Part shown: positions 33,707-42,596 of the stretch, in pieces
How positions within the stretch are numbered: position 1 is the first letter of the stretch
Layout: each line of letters opens with the position of its first letter
DNA from: Spirochaetota bacterium
GTDB taxonomy: Bacteria > Spirochaetota > Spirochaetia > Treponematales > Rectinemataceae
DNA length: 64,000 nucleotides
NCBI GenBank assembly: GCA_029265615.1
Contig: JAJUIB010000001.1
Location: 62,001 to 126,000 of the forward strand
Direction of reading: 5' to 3'
Made by a program: the position numbers and the translations under genes
The notes under the pieces: generated by a model
The model's input: only the letters and a program-made list of their open reading frames with translations
What the model was told of the DNA's origin: nothing
The model's database searches: none

Positions 33707-35024
33707 AGCGGAGCACCTCGGCGGGTTCGAGCGCGGAAACCCGCGCGGCGGCGCTACCCGCCGCAAGCGCGGCGGATGCGGCGGCAGCCGCAACGACAAA
33801 GAGCGTCTCGGGGAAGAGGACGCGCACGGGAACCTCCATGAGGTAGAAGTATTCGGGGGAGAACACACGGAACTGTGTGTCGGCAGAGCCTGCGATGCGG
33901 GCCCATAACTGCGAAGCCCCGTTTACAAGGGCCTCAACGATGCCGAAGACCTCGTTGACATTGACCGCTATGAGAAGGCCGACAACGAGGCCGACGAAGG
34001 CCCCTCCGCCCCCGACGGCAAGTCCATCGAGGACAAAGACGCGACGTATTTCCGAGCTTCCCGCTCCCACAGCCTTGAGAAGCGCAATGTCCTCCATGCG
34101 CTCGGCGACGGTGCGGCGCATTGCGTGGTGGATGTTCACGCCGACCACCACGAAGATAAGGCCCACGAGGAGGATCATGAGCGTCTTTTCGGTGCGGAGC
34201 GCGCCGAAAAACGCGCGGTTGTACTCGCGCCAGGATTCAAAATGCGCCGCGTCGCCTTGACGCGCCAAGCCGACGCGGCGCGCCTCGGTGAGCACCGCGC
34301 CAAGGCGCACGGCAAGCTCGCTATCGCGGTAGCGGTCGCTGAGCTTTATCCCGTAGACATACCGCCGCGTTTCCTCTCGCGGGAAGAGTTCCGCCACGGC
34401 ATCCTCGGACACGAAGCCAAGGCCGAAATCGAAGTCGTAGTACCCCGAGCGGAAAGTGCCCGCGATAGTAAGCCGACACGAACGGGTTTCGACGCCCTCG
34501 GACGCACTCTGAATAACGGCGACAACATCCACCTCGTCGCCAAGGCCAAGTCCAAGATAGCGTGCAAGCTCGACGCCGATGAGCAGGCCTGAACGCGGCG
34601 GAAAGTTCGCGCTCGAGGGCGAAAGGCTACGGAACATGCCGGGGTCTCGCATTGCCGCATCCTCGGGGAGTACCGAAAGGCGGAGTGGTAGGCTTCGTCC
34701 GCTTCTCGAAGCGATAAGCACCTGTGTTTCGTGGAAGGGGAGCACCGATCGAACGCCCGGTACCGATGCGAGGCGGCGGGCTACATCGAGGTCGGGCCCG
34801 CCGCTGCGCTCCTCTTCAAACCTGAGGTGGAAGCTCGAGACTTCGAGGATCGATTCGATATATCCGAGCTGGAATCCATTCATGACCCCGAGGATGACGA
34901 TGAGCGCCGCGACGCCGACGGCGATGCCGGCTGCAGCGAGGTAGGATCCCGCGGAGCCGCCGCTTGCGCGCGTTGCGGCGAACCAGCGCGCGGCGACAAA
35001 CCGGAGCCACCCGCCGCGCCTCAT
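33699..35024 (-). CDS. lolC: Lipoprotein-release ABC transporter permease, LolC/LolE type (first copy)
   Basis: 441 residues. The layout matches its partner: N-terminal membrane helix (about 25-50), periplasmic domain (about 55-275), then three helices (about 280-305, 330-360, 400-425). The motif VAERMEDIALLKAVGAGSSEIRRVFVLDG is the cytosolic coupling region. It starts in the ATGA overlap with the upstream YD-like gene, so Lol synthesis is translationally tied to that gene. Confidence 0.88.
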   Translation of the reverse strand: MRRGGWLRFVAARWFAATRASGGSAGSYLAAAGIAVGVAALIVILGVMNGFQLGYIESILEVSSFHLRFEEERSGGPDLDVARRLASVPGVRSVLPFHETQVLIASRSGRSLPLRLSVLPEDAAMRDPGMFRSLSPSSANFPPRSGLLIGVELARYLGLGLGDEVDVVAVIQSASEGVETRSCRLTIAGTFRSGYYDFDFGLGFVSEDAVAELFPREETRRYVYGIKLSDRYRDSELAVRLGAVLTEARRVGLARQGDAAHFESWREYNRAFFGALRTEKTLMILLVGLIFVVVGVNIHHAMRRTVAERMEDIALLKAVGAGSSEIRRVFVLDGLAVGGGGAFVGLVVGLLIAVNVNEVFGIVEALVNGASQLWARIAGSADTQFRVFSPEYFYLMEVPVRVLFPETLFVVAAAAASAALAAGSAAARVSALEPAEVLRYE

Positions 35025-36220
35025 CGGTACACTCTCGAACGCACAACGCGGCTTTGGACGATGAATTCCTCGCGCACCTTCCTGTCTCCCTCGTAAAAAA
35101 CTCTCACGGCGAGCTCGCCGCGGTCGTAGAGCTCCTCGATGCAGGCGCCGCCCTTTTCGCGGAGCGTCACACGCCGCAGCACGCCGTTTTCGGAGAACTC
35201 CTCACGGATGCCATCCCTCGCATCGTCGTAGACGAGATTCCGCACCGAAAGCCGGGCTGCGGCCCGAGTGCTTTCCGTGACGAGCCGTCCTCGCTCATCA
35301 AACCCACGCTCTATCCGTTCAAGTTCACGGCCATCCTTTATGCGGCGTTCGCGGGCGGGTAGGCCGCGCTCATTGTACTCGATTTCGCGCCGCTCGCCTG
35401 AGGCGAGGTTTTCGCTCACGGACTTTGCGGGGTGGCGAAAGTCGCCTGAAAAGAAAAAACGTTCGCGTAGCACCGTCTCGCCTCGTTTCACGAGTTCGGA
35501 AGCGGTGAGCCGACCGGCCGAGTCGTAGCGACGGAGCCAGAGTTCCTCGGCGTTCTGGCTCCAGGCGGTGGCTGTCCCTGCCCGGCCTGCCAGGCTTGCG
35601 GCGAACCCCGCCGCATCATCGCCCAGTCTGCCCGAGGCCCGCATTTCGGCAAGGCGGCCGGCGGCGTCATAGCGATACTCCACGAGCCCCTGGGCGGTAC
35701 CGCCGTCGTCGAATGACTCGATCCTGAGGAGCCTTCCCGATGCCGCATAGGTGTAGACGCGTCGCTCGGCGAAGGCGGGTTGCGCCACTCTCCCCGCACG
35801 CTGTTCCTGGACATCGCGTGCGGACGGAAGGTAGAACCACTCTTCGAGTAGCTCGCCGCGAAGGCCGAGCCGCCGCTCCTCGACAAGAACGCCGCTACGA
35901 TAGACGCGTTCGCGTTCGATTCTCCCCTCGCGCGTCACCAGGCGGCGCTCGATTTCGCGCCCGTCTGAAAAAAGAACGCGCATTTCCCCGCGCTCGGAAC
36001 TCTCGATCGCAAGGGCGTAGCCGGTCTCTGGGAGCGATGGGAGCGGCGCCCCCTTAAACCCCGAGGCATCTGAGACGAAAACTGCCGCCTTAAGGGGGGC
36101 GCTCCAGAGCTTTGCGCATAGGACGCAAAAAATAAGCACGACGAACAGCCTATATCCATCTATGCGCGAAGCGAATCCCGATCCCTCCTTCAAGCGGGGA
36201 TGTGCGAGGCGGGCTATCAT
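35021..36220 (-). CDS. Exported YD-like repeat protein in the ftsY-lol operon
   Basis: 399 residues. A hydrophobic segment at about 25-42 (LFVVLIFCVLCAKLWSA) is a signal or anchor. The rest is beta-rich with recurring short units like YRYDAAGRLAEMR, RRYDSAGRLTASE, IEYNERGLPARER and RGFDERGRLVTES, which resemble RHS/YD repeats or MORN-like wrap-around strands. It is probably periplasmic. It overlaps ftsY (upstream) and lolC (downstream) by 4 bases each, so it is made together with targeting and lipoprotein-sorting factors. I do not recognise a named family. Confidence 0.8.
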   Translation of the reverse strand: MIARLAHPRLKEGSGFASRIDGYRLFVVLIFCVLCAKLWSAPLKAAVFVSDASGFKGAPLPSLPETGYALAIESSERGEMRVLFSDGREIERRLVTREGRIERERVYRSGVLVEERRLGLRGELLEEWFYLPSARDVQEQRAGRVAQPAFAERRVYTYAASGRLLRIESFDDGGTAQGLVEYRYDAAGRLAEMRASGRLGDDAAGFAASLAGRAGTATAWSQNAEELWLRRYDSAGRLTASELVKRGETVLRERFFFSGDFRHPAKSVSENLASGERREIEYNERGLPARERRIKDGRELERIERGFDERGRLVTESTRAAARLSVRNLVYDDARDGIREEFSENGVLRRVTLREKGGACIEELYDRGELAVRVFYEGDRKVREEFIVQSRVVRSRVYR

Positions 36221-37098
36221 GTCGCTACATCAAGCCCGAGAAATTCGTCGAGAAATGCGTCGAGCTTGAAAACCTCGAAGTCGCCGTACCCCTCACCCCG
36301 TCCGACAAAGGCGGTGGGTATGCCGAGCTCCTTTGCGAGAGCGAGAACGATGCCGCCTTTCGCCGAAGAGTCGAGTTTCGTGAGCACAAGGCCGTCAAGC
36401 GGCACAGCATGAGCGAACACTTCTGCCTGCCTGATGCCGTTCTGCCCCGTGGTCGCGTCGATTGCAAGAAGGCGCCGATAGTTCGCCTCGCCGGCGCGAG
36501 ATGCAACAATTTTATCGATTTTGCCGAGCTCGCGTACAAGATCCTGCCGCGTATGCATGCGACCCGCTGTATCCGCGATGACGAGGTCGGCTCCTTCGGC
36601 CTTAGCCGCTTCGAGCGCATCGTAGAGCACGGCGCCGGGATCGGCGCCCGGGCCCTGGGCCACGACGCGGAGTCCAAGCCGCTCGCCATGTACCTTGAGC
36701 TGGTCGATCGCGGCGGCGCGGAAGGTGTCGCCCGCGGCGAGCACCACCTTGCGCGCACTACCTTCGTTAAGGAAATACCGCGCCAGTTTTGCGCAACTCG
36801 TGGTCTTGCCGACGCCATTGACGCCGAGTAGGAGAAAAACGTTGAGCTTTCCGGCTTCAGGCTGGATATTGATCTCTTTCCCGTAGCCCGAAAGGATGGT
36901 TTTAAGCTCCCGCTTAATGGCCTCGGGACCCGTTATCGCTTTTTTGCGGCAGACGACCTTTAGGTCGTCGGCAACCTTGAACGCAAGCTGGGCGCCAAGA
37001 TCCCCTTCGACAAGGAGGTCGGCAAGTTCCTCGAAGAACTCGGCGTCCTCCGCGGAAACGAAGCCGAAAAAGGCCTTGATGCGATCGGCGAATTTCAT
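36217..37098 (-). CDS. ftsY: Signal recognition particle receptor FtsY
   Basis: 293 residues from ATG 37098 ([12 protein letters not shown]). A short amphipathic N-terminus replaces the long acidic A domain. The N domain spans about 15-80 and the SRP-type GTPase NG domain follows: [50 protein letters not shown], and [14 protein letters not shown] at the end. It docks ribosome-SRP complexes at the membrane. The frame upstream of this ATG overlaps the PEGA gene only as a shadow. Confidence 0.96.
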   Translation of the reverse strand: MKFADRIKAFFGFVSAEDAEFFEELADLLVEGDLGAQLAFKVADDLKVVCRKKAITGPEAIKRELKTILSGYGKEINIQPEAGKLNVFLLLGVNGVGKTTSCAKLARYFLNEGSARKVVLAAGDTFRAAAIDQLKVHGERLGLRVVAQGPGADPGAVLYDALEAAKAEGADLVIADTAGRMHTRQDLVRELGKIDKIVASRAGEANYRRLLAIDATTGQNGIRQAEVFAHAVPLDGLVLTKLDSSAKGGIVLALAKELGIPTAFVGRGEGYGDFEVFKLDAFLDEFLGLDVAT

Positions 37099-37111
37099 AG
37101 GGGAGGTCTCC

Positions 37112-38605
37112 TCATCGCGCCGCCGTGATGTAGCCGGCGAGGCGGATAATGGCATTCACCGCCAGAGCGGCCGAAACCGCCGCGGCGGCAGCGAAAGCAG
37201 AGGTCGTCGTTATATACGCGTTGTACGCATCCAAAGACGCGCTCTGCACATAGGCGATACGGTGGTTCGCGGATGCGCCGTAGAGAAGCGATGACGCTGG
37301 AAGCGAGAGCACCAACCAGCCGAGCGCGTCGTAAAACCGGCGCTGTGCGCGATCGACGCGCAGTTCCGCGCTCTCACCCTCATCAGGGCGAAGGACAAGG
37401 CGGAGCCCCTCCCCGCTTGTCGGGGAGAGTATCGTCCGCTCTGGCTCGTAGCCCATAGCGGAGGCTTCAAGCACGGCGCGGCGTCCGTCGAGTGCGACCT
37501 TCGCGGGTGCGCGGCCGAGCGGCAACCCGTCGAGATAGAGTCGTGCATCAGGTGGTTCGGTTTCGACGAGGGCGAAGCCCTCAGAAATCGGCTCAAGATC
37601 AAGGGCGAGGTGCGTTCTCTCGCCCGGCGCAAGTCCGAGGGTGAGGCGTTTGCCCACCCATCCGGGCGCGGTTGCCGTGACATCGATGCGGGCGGGTGTT
37701 GTGCGGTAGATGACCCGCTCGGAGGGATCGAGCTCCCGGCCATCGACGAAAAGCCGCGCCGAGGGCGGCTTGAGCTCAATCTCAAGCCGGCCCACCGATC
37801 CACCGGCGACCGCCTCCTCGATACGCGCAGCGATGGTGCGCGCAAGGGGCTCAGGGTCGGCAGGGTCCGCATATTCGCGCATGGTGAAAAGCGGCCGTCC
37901 GAGCGCCACATCAAAGCCCTCAAGTTCGACAAGGGCATAGGCACCGAGTGGCTCCACCCTACCCCGAACAAAAAGTGACACGCCTTTTTCGCGCAAAAGC
38001 GCGGAAGGATCCGCGGGACTCGGCGCGAAAAGGCCCCCGTCGCGGTTGCCCGTCCAAAGCGCCGCCGGGCGCGTAGGTTGCGGCAAGGCGCTCCCGTTTC
38101 CTGCGCCAGACTCTGGCGGCGCGGAAGCTCCTTCGAGCGCGGCAAGGGCGCGGCGCGATTCCTCCGCGCCGCGTCGGGCGGTTGCGATCGCGGCGACGCG
38201 CCGCGATTCCTCAATGCTGGGCGCAAGGGAGCGGAGCGCAAGTTCATCAAGCTTCTGCGCGAGGCTTATACCCGCCGCGTACCGCGCGCGAAGGCGTGCT
38301 CGCTCGGTCGCCTCGTGGACATAGGCTTCGTCATCGCGGCGTTCGGGAAGCTGCGAAAGCATTTCCGCGACAAGACGAGGTAGGGCCGAGAGGAAGGGCC
38401 GGGCGCTCGCGGGAAGGTCTGTCGCGGCGACAAGCTCGGCGAGGGCAACGACATAGGTCCCCTTGAGCGCCGCCTCCTCCGTCTGGTTTTGGGCCAAAGA
38501 CAGCTGTGCGCTAGTAGAGCACAGCGCCGTCGCGAGCAGGGCGCGCGCGCAAAAGGCGCGCGCGCGGAAGCGGGGGAGGCTCCGGAGAGCGCCGCCCGGT
38601 AGCAC
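37112..38605 (-). CDS. Exported PEGA-domain protein
   Basis: 497 residues; the start is GTG 38605, two bases after prfB, with GAGGAG upstream inside prfB. A signal-like hydrophobic segment (about 18-37) ends in a possible cleavage site ALSLAQ. Residues about 40-190 are helical and charged. Two PEGA-like beta domains follow (about 290-350 and 355-420; PPSARLFVDGRELDPSE and PPDARLYLDGLPLGRAPAKV). Two hydrophobic segments lie near the C-terminus (about 440-490). PEGA domains often sit at the cell surface and bind other proteins or wall. The N-terminal coding region includes a strong GC inverted repeat (gcgcgcgc-aaaag-gcgcgcgc near 38540-38562). Confidence 0.85.
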   Translation of the reverse strand: MLPGGALRSLPRFRARAFCARALLATALCSTSAQLSLAQNQTEEAALKGTYVVALAELVAATDLPASARPFLSALPRLVAEMLSQLPERRDDEAYVHEATERARLRARYAAGISLAQKLDELALRSLAPSIEESRRVAAIATARRGAEESRRALAALEGASAPPESGAGNGSALPQPTRPAALWTGNRDGGLFAPSPADPSALLREKGVSLFVRGRVEPLGAYALVELEGFDVALGRPLFTMREYADPADPEPLARTIAARIEEAVAGGSVGRLEIELKPPSARLFVDGRELDPSERVIYRTTPARIDVTATAPGWVGKRLTLGLAPGERTHLALDLEPISEGFALVETEPPDARLYLDGLPLGRAPAKVALDGRRAVLEASAMGYEPERTILSPTSGEGLRLVLRPDEGESAELRVDRAQRRFYDALGWLVLSLPASSLLYGASANHRIAYVQSASLDAYNAYITTTSAFAAAAAVSAALAVNAIIRLAGYITAAR

Positions 38606-38607
38606 GC

Positions 38608-39748
38608 TCAGATCTCCTCGTCCTCCTCCGCTTCGGCACCCGCGGCCGTGCCGCCCTGCCAGCGCCAGCGGAGGAAGCTCTCGATGAACGCGTCGATGTC
38701 ACCGTCCATCACCGCCTGCACATTGCCCACGGAGAACTTGTTCCGGTGGTCTTTGACCATTGTGTAGGGCTGGAAGACATAGGAGCGGATCTGGGAGCCC
38801 CAGGCGATTTCTTTCTTCTCCGTGGCGTACTTGGCATTCTCCTTCTCGCGTTCCTGGCGATAGTGCTCGTAAAGGCGCGACTTGAGAACGCTCATCGCGA
38901 CGTCCTTGTTTTTGTACTGGCTTCGCTCGTTCTGGCAGGTGACGACGATGCCGGTCGCAAGGTGCGTTATGCGCACCGCCGAATCGGTCTTGTTGACCTT
39001 CTGTCCGCCTGCGCCGCCTGAGCGGTAGGTGTCGATGCGGATGTCCTCGGGGCGTATCTCGACGTCAATGGAATCATCAAGTACGGGGAAGATGTACACC
39101 GAGGCGAAAGAGGTGTGACGCCGCGCCGCGGCGTCGAAGGGAGAAATGCGGACAAGCCTATGGACGCCCGATTCACCCTTGAGATAGCCGTAGGCGTAGG
39201 GTGCGTCGATTTCAAGCGTCGCGCTCTTGATGCCGCCCTCGGCCTCCTGGAGATCAACGACCTCGTATTTATACCCGCGGCGTTCGCACCAGCGGCTGTA
39301 CATACGAAGTAGCATCGAAGCCCAGTCGCAGGCCTCGGTGCCGCCCGAGCCCGCATGGATAGTGAGGAACGCGCCCGATGAATCGGCTTCGCCTGAGAGG
39401 AGCTCAAGCACCACGGCCTTGTCAAAGCGCGTCTTTATGTCGTCGTACGAGGCGCGGAGGTCGCCCTCCATGTCCTCGCCCCCCTCCTCGCGCGCAAGCG
39501 CATACACCTCATCGAGGGCTTCGATGTCGTTTTTGAGGCGGTTCCAGGTTTCAAGACGATCCTTGAGCTGTTTGATCTCGGTCATCACGCGGCCGGCCTT
39601 CGCTCCGTCGGACCAAAAACCGGGCTCCGCGCTCTGCGCTTCCTTGTCTGCTATCTTCTTTTCAATCACCGGGGCGTCAAAGACGCCCCCAGATGTCGAG
39701 TATCTCGCCGCGGAGCGCGGCGAGCGGTGCCTGAAGTTCTTCGATCAT
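38608..39748 (-). CDS. prfB: Peptide chain release factor 2, with programmed +1 frameshift
   Basis: 379 residues after frameshifting. The start is ATG 39748 with AAGGAGG upstream. The first 23 codons end at an in-frame CTT TGA; reading then shifts +1 to continue as DAPVIEKKIADKEAQ. The body shows the RF2 stop-reading tripeptide SPF (RISPFDAAARRHTSF) and the catalytic GGQ in RSGGAGGQKVNKTDSAVRI. It releases peptides at UGA and UAA. The gene length is three times 380 plus 1, as needed for a +1 shift. The C-terminus is acidic (EAEEDEEI). It lies 55 bases after the Cas2-like gene. Confidence 0.97.
39677..39690 (-). promoter_or_regulatory. prfB autoregulatory +1 frameshift site
   Basis: On the minus strand the sequence GGGGGC-GT-CTT-TGA-C combines an internal Shine-Dalgarno-like run (39685-39690), a three-base spacer, the slippery CTT codon and the in-frame UGA (39679-39677). 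When RF2 is scarce, ribosomes slip +1 and make the full protein. This is the standard bacterial arrangement. Confidence 0.93.
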
Positions 39749-39803
39749 GGTATCCTCCTTAGCTGGCGGTGTCCGGCCCGCTGTGCGGGCTACGCGCGCA
39801 ATA

Positions 39804-40094
39804 TCATTCGCGGGGACGCTTGGGGTCGCGGACGATCACCCGTCTCCATTTGTTGTCCTTGAGAATCGTGATCGCGAAGGTGCCGTCCACCGGATACTGG
39901 TAGAGGCGCACCGTGTCATAGGAATCGGTGATGCGATCGATATCCCGTTTGAGCGAGACAAGCTGACGCTCGGTGACCGAGGCGCTCTCGAAACAAGCCT
40001 TTTGCACGCGTTCGAAGCCGTATTGCGGCAAAAGGTTGTAGAGCGCGGCCCGAGAGTCCTCGTTGCCCATGTCGCATACGACGGCGACGAACAT
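39804..40094 (-). CDS. cas2: Stand-alone Cas2-like protein
   Basis: 96 residues. The pattern is that of Cas2: first strand MFVAVVCDMG with an aspartate at position 8, helix with a DSRAALYNLLPQYGFERVQKACFE stretch (the yGxxxVQxSVFE signature), then LVSLKRDIDRI and the strand TDSYDTVRLYQYPV. Cas2 is an adapter, sometimes a nuclease, for CRISPR spacer capture with Cas1. No cas1, other cas gene or repeat array is present in the window, so another role is likely. It lies 55 bases before prfB with a small hairpin (39776-39790) between, and has its own promoter that leaves no 5' leader. VapD, a related fold, is an alternative name. Confidence 0.8.
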   Translation of the reverse strand: MFVAVVCDMGNEDSRAALYNLLPQYGFERVQKACFESASVTERQLVSLKRDIDRITDSYDTVRLYQYPVDGTFAITILKDNKWRRVIVRDPKRPRE

Positions 40095-40100
40095 GGCCCC

Positions 40101-40129
40101 ATCGTAGCCGAAAGCCCCACTCCCGTCAA
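40101..40129 (-). promoter_or_regulatory. Promoter of the Cas2-like gene (leaderless type)
   Basis: On the minus strand, TTGACG (40124-40129) and TACGAT (40101-40106) are 17 bases apart. Only six bases separate the -10 box from ATG 40094, so transcription should start at or next to the start codon. No ribosome-binding site is present. Confidence 0.6.
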
Positions 40130-40220
40130 TTCGCGCTGTGGGCTTTGTTTCCTAGCGCCGGGGCTAGTCCGGGCGGGAGGAAACGCGCGAATCCTCTGGA
40201 AGTGTAGCGTATCATCCGAT

Positions 40221-41525
40221 ATGTATTATACCATGTGGAAACAGCGGTCATTCGCCCTCGCCCTTATTTTCGCGGTCAGCCGACTGGGCGCACAGGGAAT
40301 GGGAGCCTCGGCTAGCGCCTCCTCTGCCGAGGCGGTGTTCGCCCCCTTCCCCTCGAGGCTTCGCGCCGCGCTTCGTGAGGGGGCGGTCGTCCTCTCCTGG
40401 GAGGATTCGCAGGATGTTGCGGGCCGCTATGCGGTGTATCGTTCCACGATTCCACTTTCAAGTGAACTCGCCTTTGCCTCGGCGGCGAAAATCGCCGAAG
40501 TGGATTCAGGGATTCAGACCTTTATCGACACGCCCTCCGAGGGCGCCTACTACTATCTTGTGCTTGCGCTCGGTCCCGATGGATCGCCCTATCGCGTATT
40601 TATACCCGCCCGCAACGCCACCATCGCACCGGTGCAGGTTGCGCCGCGCGAGTCCTTTGCGCGAACGGCAGAGCTAGCCTCTGGCCGCGCGAACATGCCC
40701 AATTCTATTGCGGCCGTTCGCGCCGAGGATGCGGTCATCATAAGCTACACGATGCCCGAAAAGGGCAGGCGCCTCGTCCTGTACCGTGGCAGCGCCCCCA
40801 TAACCGAGGCCGCAAGCCTCCTCGACGCGGTTCTCGTTGCCAGTTTCGAGGATCGAGAGGGCAAAATAGCCGATTATCCCGTCCCGGGCATCGACTACTG
40901 GTATGCGCTCTTTCTCGAGGAGGATCTGCGTTCCGGAAGAATCGTTGCAGAGCCGGGGCGCAACGCCACGCGTGCGCCGATTCGCATACCCGCGGGCTTG
41001 TACCGTGTCGGGCTTCCCGAGATTCCCCCCGTTTCGCGGACGCCGCCCCTTCCGTACTTCTGGCTGGAGCGAGAGCTCGTCGTCGGCCCGGATGGGACGG
41101 CAATGCGGCTTGCGACGCCTCAGGCCAGCCCCGAACGCCGCGAGCTGTCGCCCGAGGCGGCAAAAGCCCAAGCCCGCCTCCTTGCGCTAAGCCCGGCGCG
41201 GCTACCCGCCCGGCCCGTGTTTACGATGCTACCGGAAGATAGCCGTACCCCCTCTGGCGGCGAGGAGTATGCGCTTACACTCATCGTCCGCGACAAGCTC
41301 GGACGGGGAGCCTGGGAAGAGGGAGCGGAACAGCTTCGAAAGTACCTTTCCTTAAACCGGAGCCCCCAGGTTGCTTCCAGGGCGCGCTACTATCTGGGCG
41401 TTTCGCTCACCGCGACGGGGGCTTACCGCGAGGCGTTTTTCGAATTTTTGCGAGCGTGGGAGCACTACGCCGCAGAGACAAAGCCCTGGATCGACTATAT
41501 CATCGCGGTGTTGCGCAATGGCTAA
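40221..41525 (+). CDS. Exported protein with FN3-like domains and a C-terminal helical repeat
   Basis: 434 residues from ATG 40221; ATG 40233 (MWKQRSFALALIFAVS) is equally possible and gives a cleaner signal peptide ending near GAQG. Neither has a ribosome-binding site. Two beta-sandwich units follow, each like fibronectin type III (about 55-140, GAVVLSWEDSQDVAGRYAVYRS; about 165-250, DAVIISYTMPEKGRRLVLYRG). The middle is proline-rich. Residues about 345-430 are TPR-like (GAWEEGAEQLRKYLSLN; ARYYLGVSLTATGAYREAFFEFLRAW). It is probably periplasmic or on the outer membrane. It stands alone on the plus strand between two minus-strand operons. Function unknown. Confidence 0.78.
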   Translation: MYYTMWKQRSFALALIFAVSRLGAQGMGASASASSAEAVFAPFPSRLRAALREGAVVLSWEDSQDVAGRYAVYRSTIPLSSELAFASAAKIAEVDSGIQTFIDTPSEGAYYYLVLALGPDGSPYRVFIPARNATIAPVQVAPRESFARTAELASGRANMPNSIAAVRAEDAVIISYTMPEKGRRLVLYRGSAPITEAASLLDAVLVASFEDREGKIADYPVPGIDYWYALFLEEDLRSGRIVAEPGRNATRAPIRIPAGLYRVGLPEIPPVSRTPPLPYFWLERELVVGPDGTAMRLATPQASPERRELSPEAAKAQARLLALSPARLPARPVFTMLPEDSRTPSGGEEYALTLIVRDKLGRGAWEEGAEQLRKYLSLNRSPQVASRARYYLGVSLTATGAYREAFFEFLRAWEHYAAETKPWIDYIIAVLRNG

Positions 41526-41547
41526 AGATCCGGGCAGCGCCTAGGTC

Positions 41548-42585
41548 TTAAGGTTCGAATTCGAAGAGCGTCTCGTGTCGCCAGAGTTCGCCCGATGCAA
41601 GATGGGCGGACGGGAAGTTCGGCTTATTGGGAGCGTCGGGAAAGAGTTCCGTTTCAAGACAGAGCCCCGCGTTCCTCTGGTAGTGCGCCCCGTTTTTCCC
41701 GCGCTCTCCTGAGAGATAGAATCCGTCATACAGCTGAACGCCGGGAAGCGAAGTCGAAAAACGCACCGCCCTGCCGCTCTCTGGGTCGCGTAAGCGGGCG
41801 AAGGGTATGAGTTTCTCCGCATCGTCGCTACCGCGATCGATGACAAAACAGTGGTCATATCCGCCCGCCGCTGCAAGGTCGCGGCCGATCGGCTTGGCCT
41901 TCCGGAAGTCGAAGGGACCGCCCTCGACCGATGCATATTCGCCCGTTGGAATGAGCTCGGCGTCGACCGGCAGATATCGGGAAGCGGCAAGTTCAAGCTC
42001 ATGGCCAAGGATATCGCCGTTCCCCGCGCCGCGGAGGTTCCAATAGGCATGCTGGGTGAGATTGACAATCGTTGCGCTCTCCGCTCGAGCTTCAAAGAGG
42101 ACGCGGAGCCGTCCTGCGGGATCGAGGGCGTAGGTCGCGCAGACATGTAGCGCCCCGGGATAGCCTTCCTCGCCATCGGGAGAGAGCCGTTCGAAACGCA
42201 GGAGGAGCTCGTCGCCCTTCTCGCCGACATCGACCGACCACAAGCGCTTGTCAAAACCGCGCTGTCCACCGTGGAGATGGTTTGCGCCGTTGTTGGTCGC
42301 AAGGGCAATTTCCCTGTCCGCAATGCGGAAACGTCCGCGCGCAATGCGATTGGCAAAACGCCCGACCGTCGCGCCGAGATATGCGGTGGAGCGTTCATAG
42401 GCGCCGGCACTCTCGAAGCCAAGAACCACATCGACCCGCGCGCCTCGGCCTGCAGGAAGCTCAAACGCAACGAGTGTGGCGCCGAAATCCGAAAAGGCTG
42501 CAAGGAAATCGCCTGCACGGAGCACATAGAGACTCGCTTCTTCTCCCGCCAGAGTCTTTCCGAACGACCTTCGCTCGATGGGCAC
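41548..42585 (-). CDS. galM: Aldose 1-epimerase (mutarotase)
   Basis: 345 residues, the normal length. Motifs: GATLVAFELP, GRFANRIARGRF, the substrate histidine region NNGANHLHGGQRGFDKRLW, the catalytic histidine in NLTQHAYWNLRG, YDHCFV, and the general-base glutamate in LCLETELFPDAPN. It interconverts alpha and beta anomers of glucose or galactose. No signal peptide, so it is cytosolic. It starts 11 bases after the dehydrogenase gene and ends the murC-yicC operon line. Confidence 0.95.
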   Translation of the reverse strand: MPIERRSFGKTLAGEEASLYVLRAGDFLAAFSDFGATLVAFELPAGRGARVDVVLGFESAGAYERSTAYLGATVGRFANRIARGRFRIADREIALATNNGANHLHGGQRGFDKRLWSVDVGEKGDELLLRFERLSPDGEEGYPGALHVCATYALDPAGRLRVLFEARAESATIVNLTQHAYWNLRGAGNGDILGHELELAASRYLPVDAELIPTGEYASVEGGPFDFRKAKPIGRDLAAAGGYDHCFVIDRGSDDAEKLIPFARLRDPESGRAVRFSTSLPGVQLYDGFYLSGERGKNGAHYQRNAGLCLETELFPDAPNKPNFPSAHLASGELWRHETLFEFEP

Positions 42586-42596
42586 GGGCTCCCCCC

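Noticed and set aside
38530-38570. The gcgcgcgc inverted repeat in the PEGA gene as a terminator
   Set aside because: It lies inside the coding region just after the start, has no T-run, and encodes the Arg/Ala-rich signal segment.
39804-40094. A full CRISPR-Cas locus around the Cas2-like gene
   Set aside because: I looked for regularly spaced direct repeats and other cas genes on both sides and saw none in the window.
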